Below, piece after piece: positions 1 through 12,974 of a DNA stretch of 64,000 nt. Below the pieces are notes generated by a model. That model was given only the letters and a program-made list of their open reading frames with translations. It searched no databases and had not been told where the DNA came from. Numbering within the stretch: the first letter of the stretch is position 1; the number at the start of each line of letters is the position of its first letter. The stretch spans positions 930,001-994,000 of the forward strand of contig JAWPGT010000003.1 in assembly GCA_034638255.1 (NCBI GenBank), read 5' to 3'. A program made the translations under genes and the position numbers. Source of the DNA: Coprinus comatus. Taxonomy: Eukaryota > Basidiomycota > Agaricomycetes > Agaricales > Agaricaceae.

Positions 1-2163
1 ACTCAAAAGCTCCCTCTGTGGCACCATCACAGCACAGCAAGACCCCTTCTCAAATCAAAAAAGCCCCTTCTCAAATCAGCAAGGCTCCTTCGCAAAGTAA
101 TGGAAATCAAATTGCAAAGACGGCGTCGCAGGTGTCTGCTAAACAACCATCTGTTGCCGGTTCTCATAGAGGTCAAGACAGGGCCCAAACCCCCTCCCAG
201 GACGGCTTGGATGCTCAAGAGGCGCAGATCGTTGCTGATGCACTTGCTGGGCGTACACCACGCACTTCATACTATGCAGAAACATTGGAGCCTGAGATCA
301 CGGAGGCCTTCCATGATCATGAGCTCTGTGTTTTGTTGCATCAAGAAGCCGATGAGAATTTACATGAGTATGTCAAGAAAGCGCTGAGGAAGGCGGTTCG
401 ACAAAGAGTCAAGAGGTTAGGTATGAGATATGATGCCGAGGTAAGCCAATGTCCATTCGTTTGTGTGTAATGGGGAAATAATATACCATATAGACTATCA
501 AACATTATCGCAAGTCATTCCACGAAAATGACAATGTCAATCTCTTAAGCGCTCAGCTTGATTCTGATGTAAGTCTCTTATTCAAATATTTCACTTCTCG
601 TACTTAAATGTGCTTTCCACAGGAACCACCTAAGTGGGCCTCAGATCTCAAGCGTGAAATCGTTATTATGCAACAACGCCTTGAAAGCATCGGAGAGAAT
701 CTCCGTCCACAAGAACACTCATTCCAAGGATCCCGGTTTGCTTATGAGGGCGACGAATACACACAAACACCAAGAACGCAAACTGTTCCTATTGAAACAC
801 AGCCCACCGGAACCATGGCTGATTCAATGTATCAACATGGAGAGGAATTTGATGATAATGCTACAGAAACCGCCAGACCCCATCAGACAGAAGGGACATC
901 CCAGTTCCAAAGCTATGGAATGCCTGAATTTGATCGTGATAACTCTCCAGGATCTATCGTTCTTCAAGAGGAGCTTTACAAACTGCGACAAAAGCCTGCG
1001 AGCCAATCTGGTCGTTCCCATAACACTTGGGAGGTCACTCGTGGTGAAGATGGAGAAGAGATGTATGATGATGAAGACGAAGATGGTGATCATGCGCCTT
1101 CTGGTTTACCCACAATTCCTGATACCAATGGTGACGCATATCAGCAGGAGAGGACACCTTCACCACCCCTCCCACCTCTGCCTCACGGGCATGACGAACA
1201 TGACGAACACGATGAACAAGATATGGCTATTGGTCAACATAATGGAGATTATAGCATGGACCAACAGCAGGAATATCCACTTTCTCGTTGGCAGAGAATT
1301 CACCAAAGATTGTTGAACTGGACTATGATGTGGCCAATGTCGGAGTTTGACAAGGCACTTAACAGCACTACACGTGGCAATCAGATCGATGAAGTTGCTT
1401 TGACTATCTGGTCTACCCAATCGTACAAACGCTATGTGAGAGCAAAGCTAACGGAGAGTCCTAATGGAATTGTGGATAGATTGTTTATTCCACCCACTAT
1501 CGCTGACGCAATTAGTAATGCTGTTTTCCATGGAAGACATGGTGATGCTTGTGGAATGTTGAAGGATTTGTGGACACCCTTCGGGATGGAAGGCATGCCG
1601 AGGTTGTTGATCGCACTTGCAACACATAGATCGGATCCTAGTCATTGGGTTGTTCATCGGTGAGTTTTTTTTCTGGGGTTGTAGAAGATATTAAACTTAC
1701 TGTTATGTGAAGGTACTCATTACCTGATGGTAATCTGACTACTTATGATACCTACCGTGAACGTACGCTTCCCGACGGTCGAGTAAGTGAATAATTTTTT
1801 AAGAGAAATCAATATATTAATAATTCTTTTCCCCCTCTTTTTCAGCCTCTTGGTTGGTGGTTTGCAATTCGAGTAGCATGGCCAAATGCGTCCTATCCAG
1901 ACCCAGATAACCTAGTACAAAAGATGGTTCGACTTCATAGACCAATGCAATTACCAATCGATAATTCCGTTGCCGCCGCTGGGATTTGGAGAAATTTGTT
2001 GATGGGTTCTAGAGCTGAGAGAAGTTTGGATTTGGAGAGGTTGAGAGATTTGATTAATCAGGATGTTAAGAATTTGAGACAGAGGAAACAGATGGGTAAG
2101 TTGTCAATTGCTCCTCCAAAACCAAATTGGGAGGAGATGTCGAAGAGTCACCCGGAATATTAG
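1..2163 (+). CDS. Conserved basidiomycete protein of unknown function, 5' partial
   Basis: The reading frame is open from base 3 and runs through five exons (donors near 438, 568, 1661 and 1783; acceptors near 494, 622, 1712 and 1845) to the TAG at 2161-2163. The N-terminal part seen here is a repeat of APSQ-like units (KAPSQ, KTPSQ, TASQ) followed by an acidic, His- and Glu-rich linker, so it is probably disordered. The C-terminal 270 or so residues form a folded-looking block with motifs such as STTRGNQ, VDRLFIPP, GRHGDACGML, LGWWFAIR, HRPMQLPIDN and SRAERSLDLERLRDL. I recognise this block as strongly conserved among mushroom hypothetical proteins but know no function for it. The start lies left of the window. 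Confidence 0.75.
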
Positions 2164-3448
2164 TATTAAATTTTCTTTTACTCTTTTTCTCTCTTTAAAA
2201 ACGTTTTCTTTTTCCCTCTCTCTCCTCTTTCCTCTTTAGCGTAGTAAACCTTACCTGTTGACTGAGCTTTTGCCTTACGTCAATTGATATTTCACAAACT
2301 TAAATTTTCCTCTTTCCATTGTGCGTGTTGTGTAGTATTCTTGCTTATGTTGTACTATAGAGAATTCTGATTGGATGAACTTTTTTCTTTTCTTTTTTAG
2401 TTACACATTGTAGATAGTTTAGTGAGTAAGCAGGTAGAGCTTTTTTTGAGAATCTGACAATGAAATTTACGATTTTATGAGTTCGATAATTATATTGATT
2501 GTGATGAATGGATGGATTATGGTATCTATGGAGTAATCTCATTTCTCTTTCCTTCTTTCCTTTCCTTCCTCCTCTGGTTCGACTGGCAGGGACGTTGCTC
2601 TGAGAATGTTGGGTTTCAACGTATCCTCTGTTAAGTTCAGGCAGCATACGCAAGTGGTCACATTAAGTGTTCAAATGCTTATACATGATGGCCCAATGCA
2701 TGTATACCCATGTCCCAAATGGACGAGTCTTGAAGCTTGAAGTATCCATAGTTGTCTCCGTTGTGATAAATTCATCACAAATTGACGAGGGAATTCAGTA
2801 AATCATTGATTGAATGTTGTTGTGTTGGAATCGGAATTGGTATCGTTTGTTGTGGCTGTTGGACCTAAACAAAAAATATTCATTATCAAGACCCCCTAAA
2901 GTTCAGTACCAGTAGCGGAACTTTTTATTTTTATTTTTTAAAAAACTGACCATTAGGAGACAGTGGGCCTGTTTGTCTAGGTTCTCTCGTAATTGGTCGT
3001 TACGGAATTTAGTGGAAGAAGAAGTGTGTGTTGATGTTTTTTGCTTTTGTTTTTGTTGTTTTTTAAATGCTTGTTTGGCAGAGGATTGTTTTTTGTTGGT
3101 GAATGTCGATGTATGTCTTTTGAGAGGCATTTTTGGAGATATGAGATGTTTTTTGGGATTATCAATTAGTTTAGGTGAACGTTTGGAAGAAAGTTTTGGG
3201 TTACGTAATATGTTAGAGGTGGTGTGGGAAATATGACTTAGCTTACATCATCTAGGTATTGAAGGAGAGAAACCAACTCAGTCTAGTGCATTCACGATCC
3301 AAGCATCTCGTATATCAATTGTCTCTCTAATCAAGAACAAGACGAACAAGCACACACGAAGAAATAGTAGACACTTGAAAACGAAATATAACATTAGAAT
3401 AAATAATCAGAGAAAACTACTCACAACGACATACATACAGAAAAAAAA
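2164..3448. other. Intergenic region, about 1.3 kb
   Basis: This lies between the end of the unknown protein and the YSH1 start. It holds T-rich and CT-rich stretches, as expected of fungal UTRs. The short ORFs on both strands near 2900-3236 are low-complexity (poly-F/C or poly-K) and I see no gene in it. The last 40 nt before the YSH1 ATG are A-rich. Confidence 0.5.
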
Positions 3449-6400
3449 ATGGCCGATTCGGCGACTCTTAGCGTGACGATGCTTGGTGCGGGTCAAGAAG
3501 TTGGTAGATCGTGTTGTGTATTGCAATATCGTGGAAAGACACTTGTTTGTGATACGGGTGTTCATCCGGCGTATAGTGGAATGGCGTCTTTGCCTTTTAT
3601 TGATGAGTTGGATTGGAGTTCTGTGGATGCTATATTGATTACGCAGTGAGTTTTTTTTTTTGAGTTGGAGTCGGTTTTGTTTTGAGAAGGTTTTATGATG
3701 TTGACTGTGGTTATAGTTTTCATTTGGATCATGCTGCTGCTTTGACTTATATTACTGAGAAGGTGAGTGGCGGTTAGTGTTTTGTGGGCTAGAGCTCTAG
3801 TTGATGAGGACGTGGGCGGTTTTGGTTAGACAAACTTTAAAGATGGAAAGGGAAAGGTTTATATGACACATCCGACGAAAGCTGTTCATAAATTTATGAT
3901 GCAGGACTTTGTACGAACAAGGTGCGCTCATACATATCATTCCGCTCAACTATAAGGGTTTTAAATCTAATTTTTAGTTCTTCGTCTTCTGACGCGCTAT
4001 TTTCACCTCTTGATATGCAAATGTCTCTTGCTTCTATCATTCCCGTTTCAGCACATCAACTTATAACAGTTTGCCCTGGTGTTTCATTCATTCCTTATCA
4101 TGCTGGACATGTTCTTGGAGCTTGTATGTTCCTCATTGATATTGCTGGTCTGAAGATTCTATATACTGGCGACTACTCTCGCGAAGAGGATCGACACTTG
4201 GTGAAAGCAGAACTACCGCCTATACGACCGGATGTACTCATCGTGGAAAGTACCTATGGTGTGCACACTGGTGAGAGTAGAGAAGACAAGGAACTACGGT
4301 TTACGAATCTTGTTCATTCTATTATTCGACGTGGTGGTCATGTTCTATTACCAACTTTTGCTCTTGGACGTGCTCAGGAACTGCTTTTGATTTTGGACGA
4401 ATATTGGAAGAAACATCCTGATTTGCATAATGTGCCAATTTATTATGCTTCGGGTCTTGCTAGGAAGTGTATGGCTGTCTATCAGACGTACATTCATACT
4501 ATGAATGCTAATATTCGGTCACGGTTTGCGAGACGTGATAATCCTTTTGTGTTCAAGTAATTCCCTCCTTTTGTCAATTATATTGATCACCATCTGACAT
4601 TGTTCTCCATAGGCACATATCAAATGTCCCGCAAACAAGAGGTTGGGAAAAGAAGATTGCTGAAGGGCCTCCATGTGTTGTACTTGCGAGTCCTGGTTTC
4701 ATGCAAGTCGGACCTAGTCGTGAATTATTCGAACTCTGGGCACCTGATGCACGCAATGGTCTCATTATCACTGGTTATTCGATTGAAGGCACACTGGCAA
4801 GGGTGAGTGGGTGTTGGTTGTTTTTCAGGGGCGTCTTGGTCTATCGTCTCTCCTTGTCTGTATATATACCTGCAATGGACAAACTGTTTTCCTCATCACC
4901 AAAAAAACTCCCTCGCGTCGTGAATTTTGCCTCTTTAATGTTATTCGGCCAAGTCTCCCCATACCTAAACACTCTCTCCATATCCATCCTCTTCATCTCA
5001 TGAGTTGTTTCATTGTGAAATTGAATCTGTTTCTTTTTTCTGGTTTTTTCTTTTAGGAAATCATGACAGAACCGGAAGAGTTCATTTCGCTCAAGGGAAA
5101 TGCAATACCTAGACGGATATCAGTGGATGAGATTTCGTTTAGTGCACATGTGGATTATGCGCAGAATTCCGAGTTTATTGAACAAGTTAGAGCTCAACAT
5201 GTTGTATGTCCTTTCCCCCTTACTATTACATTTCCCCACATGGATAAATTCATGTTTTATTTTATTTAATGTTTTGACTTTTTTTTATTGGCTTTGTTAT
5301 TCTAGGTATTGGTACATGGAGAAGCGACCGGAATGGGTCGTTTAAGAGCGGCTATGTCAACAAGGTTTAAAGATAAAGATGAAGATGTTAAGATTCATAC
5401 GCCAAGAAATTTGGAAACGTTGAATTTGTCATTTAGGGGTGAACGTGTGGCTAAGGTGGGTTTCTCCAAATACTTTTTTTTTTACAATCCCGGCCCTCCA
5501 ACTCCTTTTCCGTCGGACTTGGGCTTGGGCTTTCGGGGATCCGTGTGCATTTATTTTTATACATCTCTCGGAGTTCTGCCTCTTAAACTTTTTTTTGGCT
5601 TCGTATGTCGTTTGTCATTGTCATCGTCGCGTTGGCGTCGTGTTACTTGTACCCCTTGTCCTGACGTGCCTTGTTGCTGTGGTTGTCTTAAAACAACTTG
5701 CAACTTGGTATCTGGGTCTTTGGGTTTGAGACTAACTCTTCTTAGTTTGGTCTGGCACTCCATCCCAATCCCCTGGATTATTATCTTTCGTTCCATTCCA
5801 CAACTTACCCCTAACCTCTCTTTTTGTGCCTGAGGAACTCAAACTCAAAACTCAACTTACTAACACTATTTTCATCATCATTCTATAGGCTATTGGAACG
5901 TTAGCAGACAGAGCACCTCAAACGAATGATATTGTTTCTGGGTTATTGGTTGCTAAGGATTATTCCTATACTCTGCTTGATCCTAGGGATTTGAAAGATT
6001 TCGCAGGGTTGAATACTTGTGTTTTGACTCAAAGACAGAAGGTTGTGTTGGGTGTTGGTTGGGAATTGGTTAGATGGCATTTGGAAGGTATGTTTGGGAA
6101 GGTTGAGGAAGGTAGGGATAGTGATGGTGTACCTACTATGAGGGTATGTTATTTTTATTTTTTTATCTGTTCGCTTTTTTTTTATGCTTTGATATATATG
6201 TTGATTTTCTGTTTGTTTGTTTTCAGGTTATGGGAGTGGTGGATGTGAAATATACTCAAGAACATGAGTTGACGTTGGAGTGGGAGTCGAGTTCTAGTAA
6301 TGATATGATTGCTGATTCTACCTTGGCACTTATCACTGGAATTGATAAAAGTCCTGCTTCGGTGAAACGTACGTTGTTTTTTACCGATATTGGTATTTGA

Positions 6401-7461
6401 TTTAATTTGACTGACATACATCTTCTCTTCTTTTCTTTTTTTTTTTTTTTGCTTGTTGGTTCGACTTTTTCGTACTCGGGAATTGATATATGCTCATAAA
6501 CAACTAAATTTAAAACGCGCACAAAAACAACATCCATATACATATACACACGCACATGCAACAAAAAATAGTGACGACAAATCCACATTCACATAATGGA
6601 CATTCGCATGGAGATTTAGATAAACATAAACATCCACATGCAAATCCTGAAGGTGATCTTGCTTCAATGACTAGGATTCAAAGACTTGCTATGTTTTTGG
6701 AAGCACATTTTGGTGAAGTAGAGTTTCATCAACCTGATGAAGAGCAGGACCTAGACCAAGAACAAGAACTCCATCAAATCCAAAAACAGACTATTAACAA
6801 TCAGGATCATCAAAACATGAAAGGCGATCAGAATCCAAGAAAAGCTCAGGATGATCAAGAGAAGGAACGGAAGAATGTTGATGAAGCTAATAAAGACGGA
6901 GAAGGTGAGAAAGATGGTGATGGTGATGGAGAAGGGGAAGGAATAAAAGATGGTGATGGGGAAAGAGAGGTAGAAGATGAGGATATGGAACAAGGAGAAG
7001 AAAAAGAGAAGGTGAAAGAACCTTCTTTGGTTGTTAGACTTGATGAAGCAGATGCAAGAATTGGTTTGCTATCCCTGGTACGTGATTCCCGGCATTTTTT
7101 TTGGTTCTTTTTTTGATGGTGGTGGCTGTTATTGTTGTGTTGTTGTTGCATGAGAATTTGTTTTGTAATGACGATGGTTATTTTTGGAAAAGTTATTGAT
7201 TGTGTTTATTTTTAGACTGTCACAAGCTCGAACGAGGCACTCAAGAAGCGTGTGGAAACCGTTTTGGATATGGCTGTCACAACTGTCAGCTCGTTAACTG
7301 AGGCATTCAGTTCTGGCGTTCCGGTTGTTAGCGATGATGCGGTGTTATCAGTGGGGAAGGGATCCAAGTCTCTGGAGAGTAATGATCATGAGGATCATAA
7401 TAAGGAGGTGGAAACCAAAGGGTTGAATGCCGCAACGAACGACGACGAGAAGACTGCTTAG
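3449..7461 (+). CDS. YSH1: mRNA 3'-end processing endonuclease, CPSF73/Ysh1 type
   Basis: This is the metallo-beta-lactamase/beta-CASP endonuclease that cuts pre-mRNA before polyadenylation in the nuclear cleavage and polyadenylation complex. The opening [13 protein letters not shown] is the family start. Splicing CA|T at the first intron (about 3647-3715) gives the metal-binding HFHLDH. Further motifs are [32 protein letters not shown], the beta-CASP segment [31 protein letters not shown] and [11 protein letters not shown], so all catalytic ligands look present. I infer about 11 exons and 850 residues, longer than human CPSF73. The excess is a C-terminal insertion of about 100 residues rich in Asp, Glu, Gln and Gly (about 6720-7010). 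The gene is followed by a convergent membrane-protein gene. Confidence 0.95.
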
Positions 7462-7815
7462 GAGAAGGGTATTAGCAATGATTAGATGGCCGGTTCTTTG
7501 GTTGCGTAGGTATCGGATTACTTCGGTGTTTTTAATATTCCTCTGAGAAATGTAAATAGTAATGTTACATACAACTTGTTACTACAATTGTCTATGAAGA
7601 TGCAATGCTGATGAAAGGTTACATGGTTATCGAAAGCAGTAAAAGACAGCAAACAACAAATGTCGATGGGATAAATAAGGATATCAAATAATGCGGGTAT
7701 GAAATATATGAATGTGGATCATTTTGGGGGATTTGATGGGGTAGTGATTGATTTAGGCTTGGGCGATACTAGCAACAAGGATTATTAAACTAATGAGCAG
7801 GTGGATCAGTTAATG
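7462..7815. other. Intergenic region between convergent genes
   Basis: This is shared 3' flank of YSH1 and the minus-strand membrane-protein gene. It is AT-rich and I see no ORF or RNA gene in it. Confidence 0.5.
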
Positions 7816-8319
7816 TTATTGTTTAGATACCCACCTCCACTGCGATGCTGCTGCGCCTGGTCTCCATCTCCATTTCTCGCGGTAACGGAGTTGTCGTCTG
7901 ACCTTGTGAATTTGCACAGCCAAGACGAACATGAGGCTGGTTTCGATGAAAACGATTGCACATGTTGTGATCATTGCCCACGCTCGGCCGGGAGGTGCAG
8001 ATGACAGATGGCCGGTGAGAAGGCGAATAGTGTAGTAGATGGCCACTGCAAGGACTGCGGTCCAGAGTGTGGCTAGAGTATAGGTAGCAATGACTATGAG
8101 TTTTGAGAAGACCTTGAGAGAGCCTGTGTTGTTATCTTCCGAGTTTGAAAGCAGTAGAAATACGGCATGGAGGACGAAGGTGAGGATGAAGGCAGCTGGA
8201 ATAATCCAGAGTGCTGTGGAGACGGGTATGATAAAAGCAGCAAGTGCGAGGGTAAATGTGGTTGCGGCAATGGAGGAGCAGAGGAGAGGGAATATTGGGG
8301 ATGGGAGGGAGACGTTCAT
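7816..8319 (-). CDS. Small four-helix membrane protein, MARVEL-like topology
   Basis: This is a single uninterrupted 167-codon ORF starting at ATG 8319. Four hydrophobic segments are evident: about residues 8-30, 36-58, 72-98 and 110-134. The short C-terminal tail is basic (HKVRRQLRYREKWRWR), so it is probably cytosolic. Length and topology match the small MARVEL-like tetraspan proteins common in mushroom genomes, but no diagnostic motif lets me assign a family. It shares a very short upstream region with CTF4, which is transcribed the other way. Confidence 0.7.
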   Translation of the reverse strand: MNVSLPSPIFPLLCSSIAATTFTLALAAFIIPVSTALWIIPAAFILTFVLHAVFLLLSNSEDNNTGSLKVFSKLIVIATYTLATLWTAVLAVAIYYTIRLLTGHLSSAPPGRAWAMITTCAIVFIETSLMFVLAVQIHKVRRQLRYREKWRWRPGAAASQWRWVSKQ

Positions 8320-8396
8320 TAGTTGTTGTGATCATGGGTACTCCTCACTATATATATGTAATCCCAATTTCCAATTAGATCGGACTTGGGTCACAG

Positions 8397-11300
8397 TCGC
8401 GCTACGTCACGCGCTTCCATTCAGGCGCGTCCTTTACTGTAGTCCTTAATGCACAACAACACGTTCTATCAAATCCAGCACATCCAGACGGTTATACTTG
8501 TCTGGCTTTCTCGACAGATGGCTCGTAAGTCTCAATATCACATTGTAAATATACTTTATCAATACTCCATAGGTACGTCTACACCGGCGGAACGGACTAC
8601 CTCGTACGAATATGGTCCCTCGAAGGGGAGGGAATGAAGGAGCCAGAGTCTGCCACCGATGCTGAACATGAAATCTCCTTGCTATCTGCCTCCGTAGGGC
8701 TACCAACCCTGTCACAGCACACTCTCCATACTGATGCGCAACTTAGCATGATTTCTGGCTCTCAGCAAGCGACGATCTAGTCAGAAGATATGTCAAACAC
8801 GAAAGTCAGCTCAATGGCTTTGTAACAAGTACAAACGGAATACGCATACGTTCGGTTGCTATCGATCCAAAGGGGAAACGAATTGCTGTTGCTTCCGAGT
8901 TAGTAACATCGGTCGCTCTCAGTATCCTGCTCTAATTGCCGATTGCAGCGAAGTAGCAATTAAAATAGTTGACGCCGAAGATAACTCAGTAGTCCAAAAG
9001 CTGGATGGTCATACCAAGGGTGTTCGTCGGGTTACTTGGGATCCAACGGGTTCCTTATTAGTGTGTTTCAAAAGGCATTTTCAAAAGAAAATTAGACTAA
9101 TAGTCTGTGACAGACATCTTGTGGCTCAGATGGGAAAATCATAGTGTGGAATATGACAGGCGACCAATTCAAACTGGAAAAGGTAATTGACGGGATCATA
9201 CCTGCTGTAGTTGATCAAGAGTGAGTCAGCGCTCGTTGAGATAGCTGAGCGCTCATGCTTTCTCAGGTCGAAGGAGTTTCAGCTTTATGATTGTTCAGTG
9301 GTATGGCATACTTCTGGACAACACTTTTACGCTGTTTCCAGGTCGCATGGTATCTGATCCATTTATGACATCTTTTCCTTCATTTAACATTTCCCAACAG
9401 AGATAGTCACGGTAAATAAATCCAACTGGGCCAAAGGTTCCTCATTTGTGGACAAGGATGTCACCGGCGCAGTAACTGCACTCTCCATTTCACCAAACGG
9501 TGTTTATCTCGCATCGGCTTGTCAATCCAATGTGTATATTTGGTCAACACAGACCCGACGAGTGGTTATTCAGTAATGACCACCTACTTATTTAAATATG
9601 TCTATCTAATATCTTTGTTCAGGCACACTACCAGCAGTACTGCTGCCACCATCACCTCACTTGCTTGGTGTCCAAAGAAGAATCACTTGGCATGGACTGA
9701 CAGCAACGGAGAATTCTTCCAGTGGCATAAACCAATACCAGATACCCTACCAGACCCTGTAAGACCAAGTATATCCACAAATGCGGCAGCTACCGTATCC
9801 ATGAAACCAAAGACTGGGCTAGATTTATTCGGTGAAGAAACCGGAATAATTGACGGGGAATCCACCGCCGAGGGCGATGAAATCCCTGACGTTGATTTGG
9901 ATGCCGAGGACGACTATGATAATTGGATCGTGGATGACCTCGGAGGTGGGATGCAAGATGAACCTGCCATTGGCCCAAAAGTTGGCGATGGATACATCAA
10001 GGAAATGGGTATGTCCTGTATCTCCTCCGGTTGATTGTGTTGATTAAGATTGATTTAGTTAGCATCACAAAGGCCCAACCACCTTTCCAGCCTGGATCAA
10101 CCCCTATGGAAAACAAAAGATGTTTCTTGGGTACGTGTTGTGCTTATATGTTATTTCCGCTTCAGCACCCGAACTTAGCAACATCTGCACAGCATACAAC
10201 CTTCTTGGTGTAATTGAAGTGACAGATCAAGATTCGCACCATATAGTGAATGTTGATTTCTTTGATCGTTCTACCCGACAAAGTTATCATTTCACAGATA
10301 CATTTAAACACAACCTCGGCTATCTCGGTTGGTGATCCATTTTTAAAACCTCAATCTCTTCTCATGATCCCATCATCGTTACAGGTGAACGGGGGACCGT
10401 GTTCACATGTCTACCTGAGGGCGAACATCCAGCACAAGTGCTATTCAAACCCTATGGCGCATGGACTGTGCCAAAAGAATGGACTTATCAACTCAAGCGC
10501 AAGGATTCTAAGATCCTCGGTGTGACATGTGGTGGCCTACCCCCTTCCTCAAGCCTAAGACAGAGCACCGATAGTGAGTTACAAGGATATGGAGACGTAG
10601 TACTTGCTACTACCGAAGGCGATTTAACGTTTTTGAGTGGAACAGGAAGGGAGAGAAGAATTATGGGTCTCGGCGGAGATTTTGTTACGATGGTTGCTGG
10701 ACCTGAGTGGGTTTTCGTCGTCTATCGAGCAGGTTCGACGACAATTGATGGTGAGCGTTTCTTGATCTATTTACAATCTTTTGTCCTGATGTTCTTTGTG
10801 ATATCAAGGATCCCAAAATCTGTCATATTGTATTATCAATTTTAATGACTTCAGTGTGAGACAGAGAGATCTTCTTCCGTTACCGAAGGGCCATACATTG
10901 AAATGGGTTGGGCTGACGGATCAGGGCGTAAGTATCTCAACTCATTTAGTTATTGTCTAATTTTAATTTATCCATTTATATAGGCACCTGCAACTTATGA
11001 TTCAACAGGCTGTGTACATGTCTTGACCAAGTTTAGAGTTCCCCATCATGCTTCATGGGCACGGATACTAGATACAAACTTACTTGAACGCCGCCAAGGG
11101 AAAGATGAGTCTTATTGGCCTGTTGGTATCAGCGAGAACAGTTTCCTTTGTTTGATCCTCAAGGTAAAAACTGGTTCCTTTTAATTATATCTTACTATCA
11201 AACTGACTAAGGGGATAACAGGGAAGACAAGAATATCCTAGTTTCCCTCGTCCCTTGATTCAAGAATTACCTATCAATTTCCCTTTCCGTCGCGAAGAAC

Positions 11301-12717
11301 CTCTTGAGGAAGCGTGCGTTTTTTTTTTTTTTTTGTTTCTACAATCGCTACCCTTCCGATTTATTTACACTTTATTCTTAGTATTGAACGACAAATGTTG
11401 TATACACAAATAGCCCTTGATTCACTGGATGAAGAATTGACAACAGACGACATCGTAACACGTGAACGTACCATTGATAAAGAATTCCTCGTACTTATTC
11501 AAGCAGCTTGTAAATCCGACAACGTCGCGCGTGCCATTGAACTTTCCAAACTTCTACATCATCTTCCTTCGTTCGACGCCGCTATTAAGATTGCAGGGTT
11601 TTATCATCTAAGAGGTTTACAAGAAAAATTAGAGATTTTGAAAAATGAAAGAGAGGAGAATGAGGATAGGTTGATTGTAGCAAGGAATAAAAGGAAAAGA
11701 TGGTTGAAATCTGAAGCTGCTCCTAGAGAAATTGCTTCTGATGGTGGAAGTGGTGGTGTTAATGGAAATGGAAAAAAGTATGATCCATTAGGTGATACAA
11801 GACCACCACCAGCTATTGAAAGACCTGGAATGTCTCGTGTTACGATGCCAATTGTTGAAAGGACGAAATATAGTTCTATGGCTCCACAAACACATTTAGC
11901 GGTACAAGAGGAATCTCAAGCGTCGACTAGTGCTACTACAAGATCTCCTAGTCCTATGCCTTGGGATGTTTCACCTGATGATACGGGAGTAGGAACGGGA
12001 AAGCGGAAACGGGATGTGATTGAAGAGTCGCAGGCTTCTAGTGTTCCTGCTTCGAGTCAGGTTTCTTCTATAGCTCCTCCTCCACCTAAACATAGTAAGT
12101 GTCGTTTTTAAAACAAAAACTCAATTGCGCGGTTTATGTTATATTGATTACTTTTTATAGAAACAAATCCGTTTGCGAGGAAAGCAAATTCAACTATCCC
12201 CCATGATCCCCCGAAAAATCCATTCTCAGGTCGTAAAACTGGTCTTCTGGCAGAAAGTAGTAAGAATACGATAAAGAAGAGTGATAGTTTCTTTGAAAAA
12301 GTTGAAGCTGCGGAATTGGAACCTACCACGAAACGAGGAAAGAAATCGTTATCTTCTAAAAAAGATAAAGATACTGGTAGTAGCGGAAGACAAGCAACAT
12401 TATTTGGAATGATGCCTAGAGCTTTCCAAGCTGCTGAAAAACCCATTCCAGAACCTTCTCAAAAGCCAACGAAATCTCAGAAGAAAAATGTTAATGTTAA
12501 TGTAACGGAGGATGTCGATGAAGATGTGGTTATGGTTAATGATGAAACTCAGGTTGATGATGATAATGATGTGGGAATTGGAGAGGAAACGCAAGAGTTG
12601 TTGAGTACTTATGGAAATGTGGATGCTAGTGATAGTCAGATGACGGAGATGGATGGGAAAGGTTTGGAAAAGACTCAATTGTTAGGGGATGATTCGCAGG
12701 AGACGCAGATGATTTAG
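8397..12717 (+). CDS. CTF4: Replisome hub protein Ctf4/Mcl1 (WDHD1/AND-1 family)
   Basis: Ctf4 trimers couple the CMG helicase to DNA polymerase alpha-primase at the fork. The protein opens with WD40 repeats ([47 protein letters not shown]). The middle holds the SepB/Ctf4 propeller ([39 protein letters not shown]) followed by the helical bundle ([23 protein letters not shown]). The tail is long and disordered, with a QATLFGMM motif near 12390. Its many introns are about 50-60 nt. The start is unresolved: the frame is open from about 8379 but has no ATG before the first WD repeat. A first exon at 8334-8357 with a 39-nt intron would work, but that intron is unusually short. Confidence 0.9.
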
Positions 12718-12974
12718 ATATTGATTTACTATTTTCTTTTTCTTTTCGCTTTTCTTACTGTTTTATTTAGCATCAGTGACATATATGCATGTATTTACTT
12801 TCAACAACAATTAACATCACGCTGTAGGGATGTTTACTAGGAAACAGGGTGATAAACAGACATAGTCTATCAGAAGAATGAGGGGGGGAGGTCAGAATAT
12901 TATTTTTCACAGCTGTACAGTACATTATCGCGTTAATATCTTTCATCCTTTTATTGCGGTTTTCCTTAAGGCTA

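Noticed and set aside
6751..7151. Minus-strand ORFs of 80 and 98 codons
   Set aside because: Antisense shadows of the acidic YSH1 exon; the Ser/Pro repeats simply mirror GAA/GAT-rich codons.
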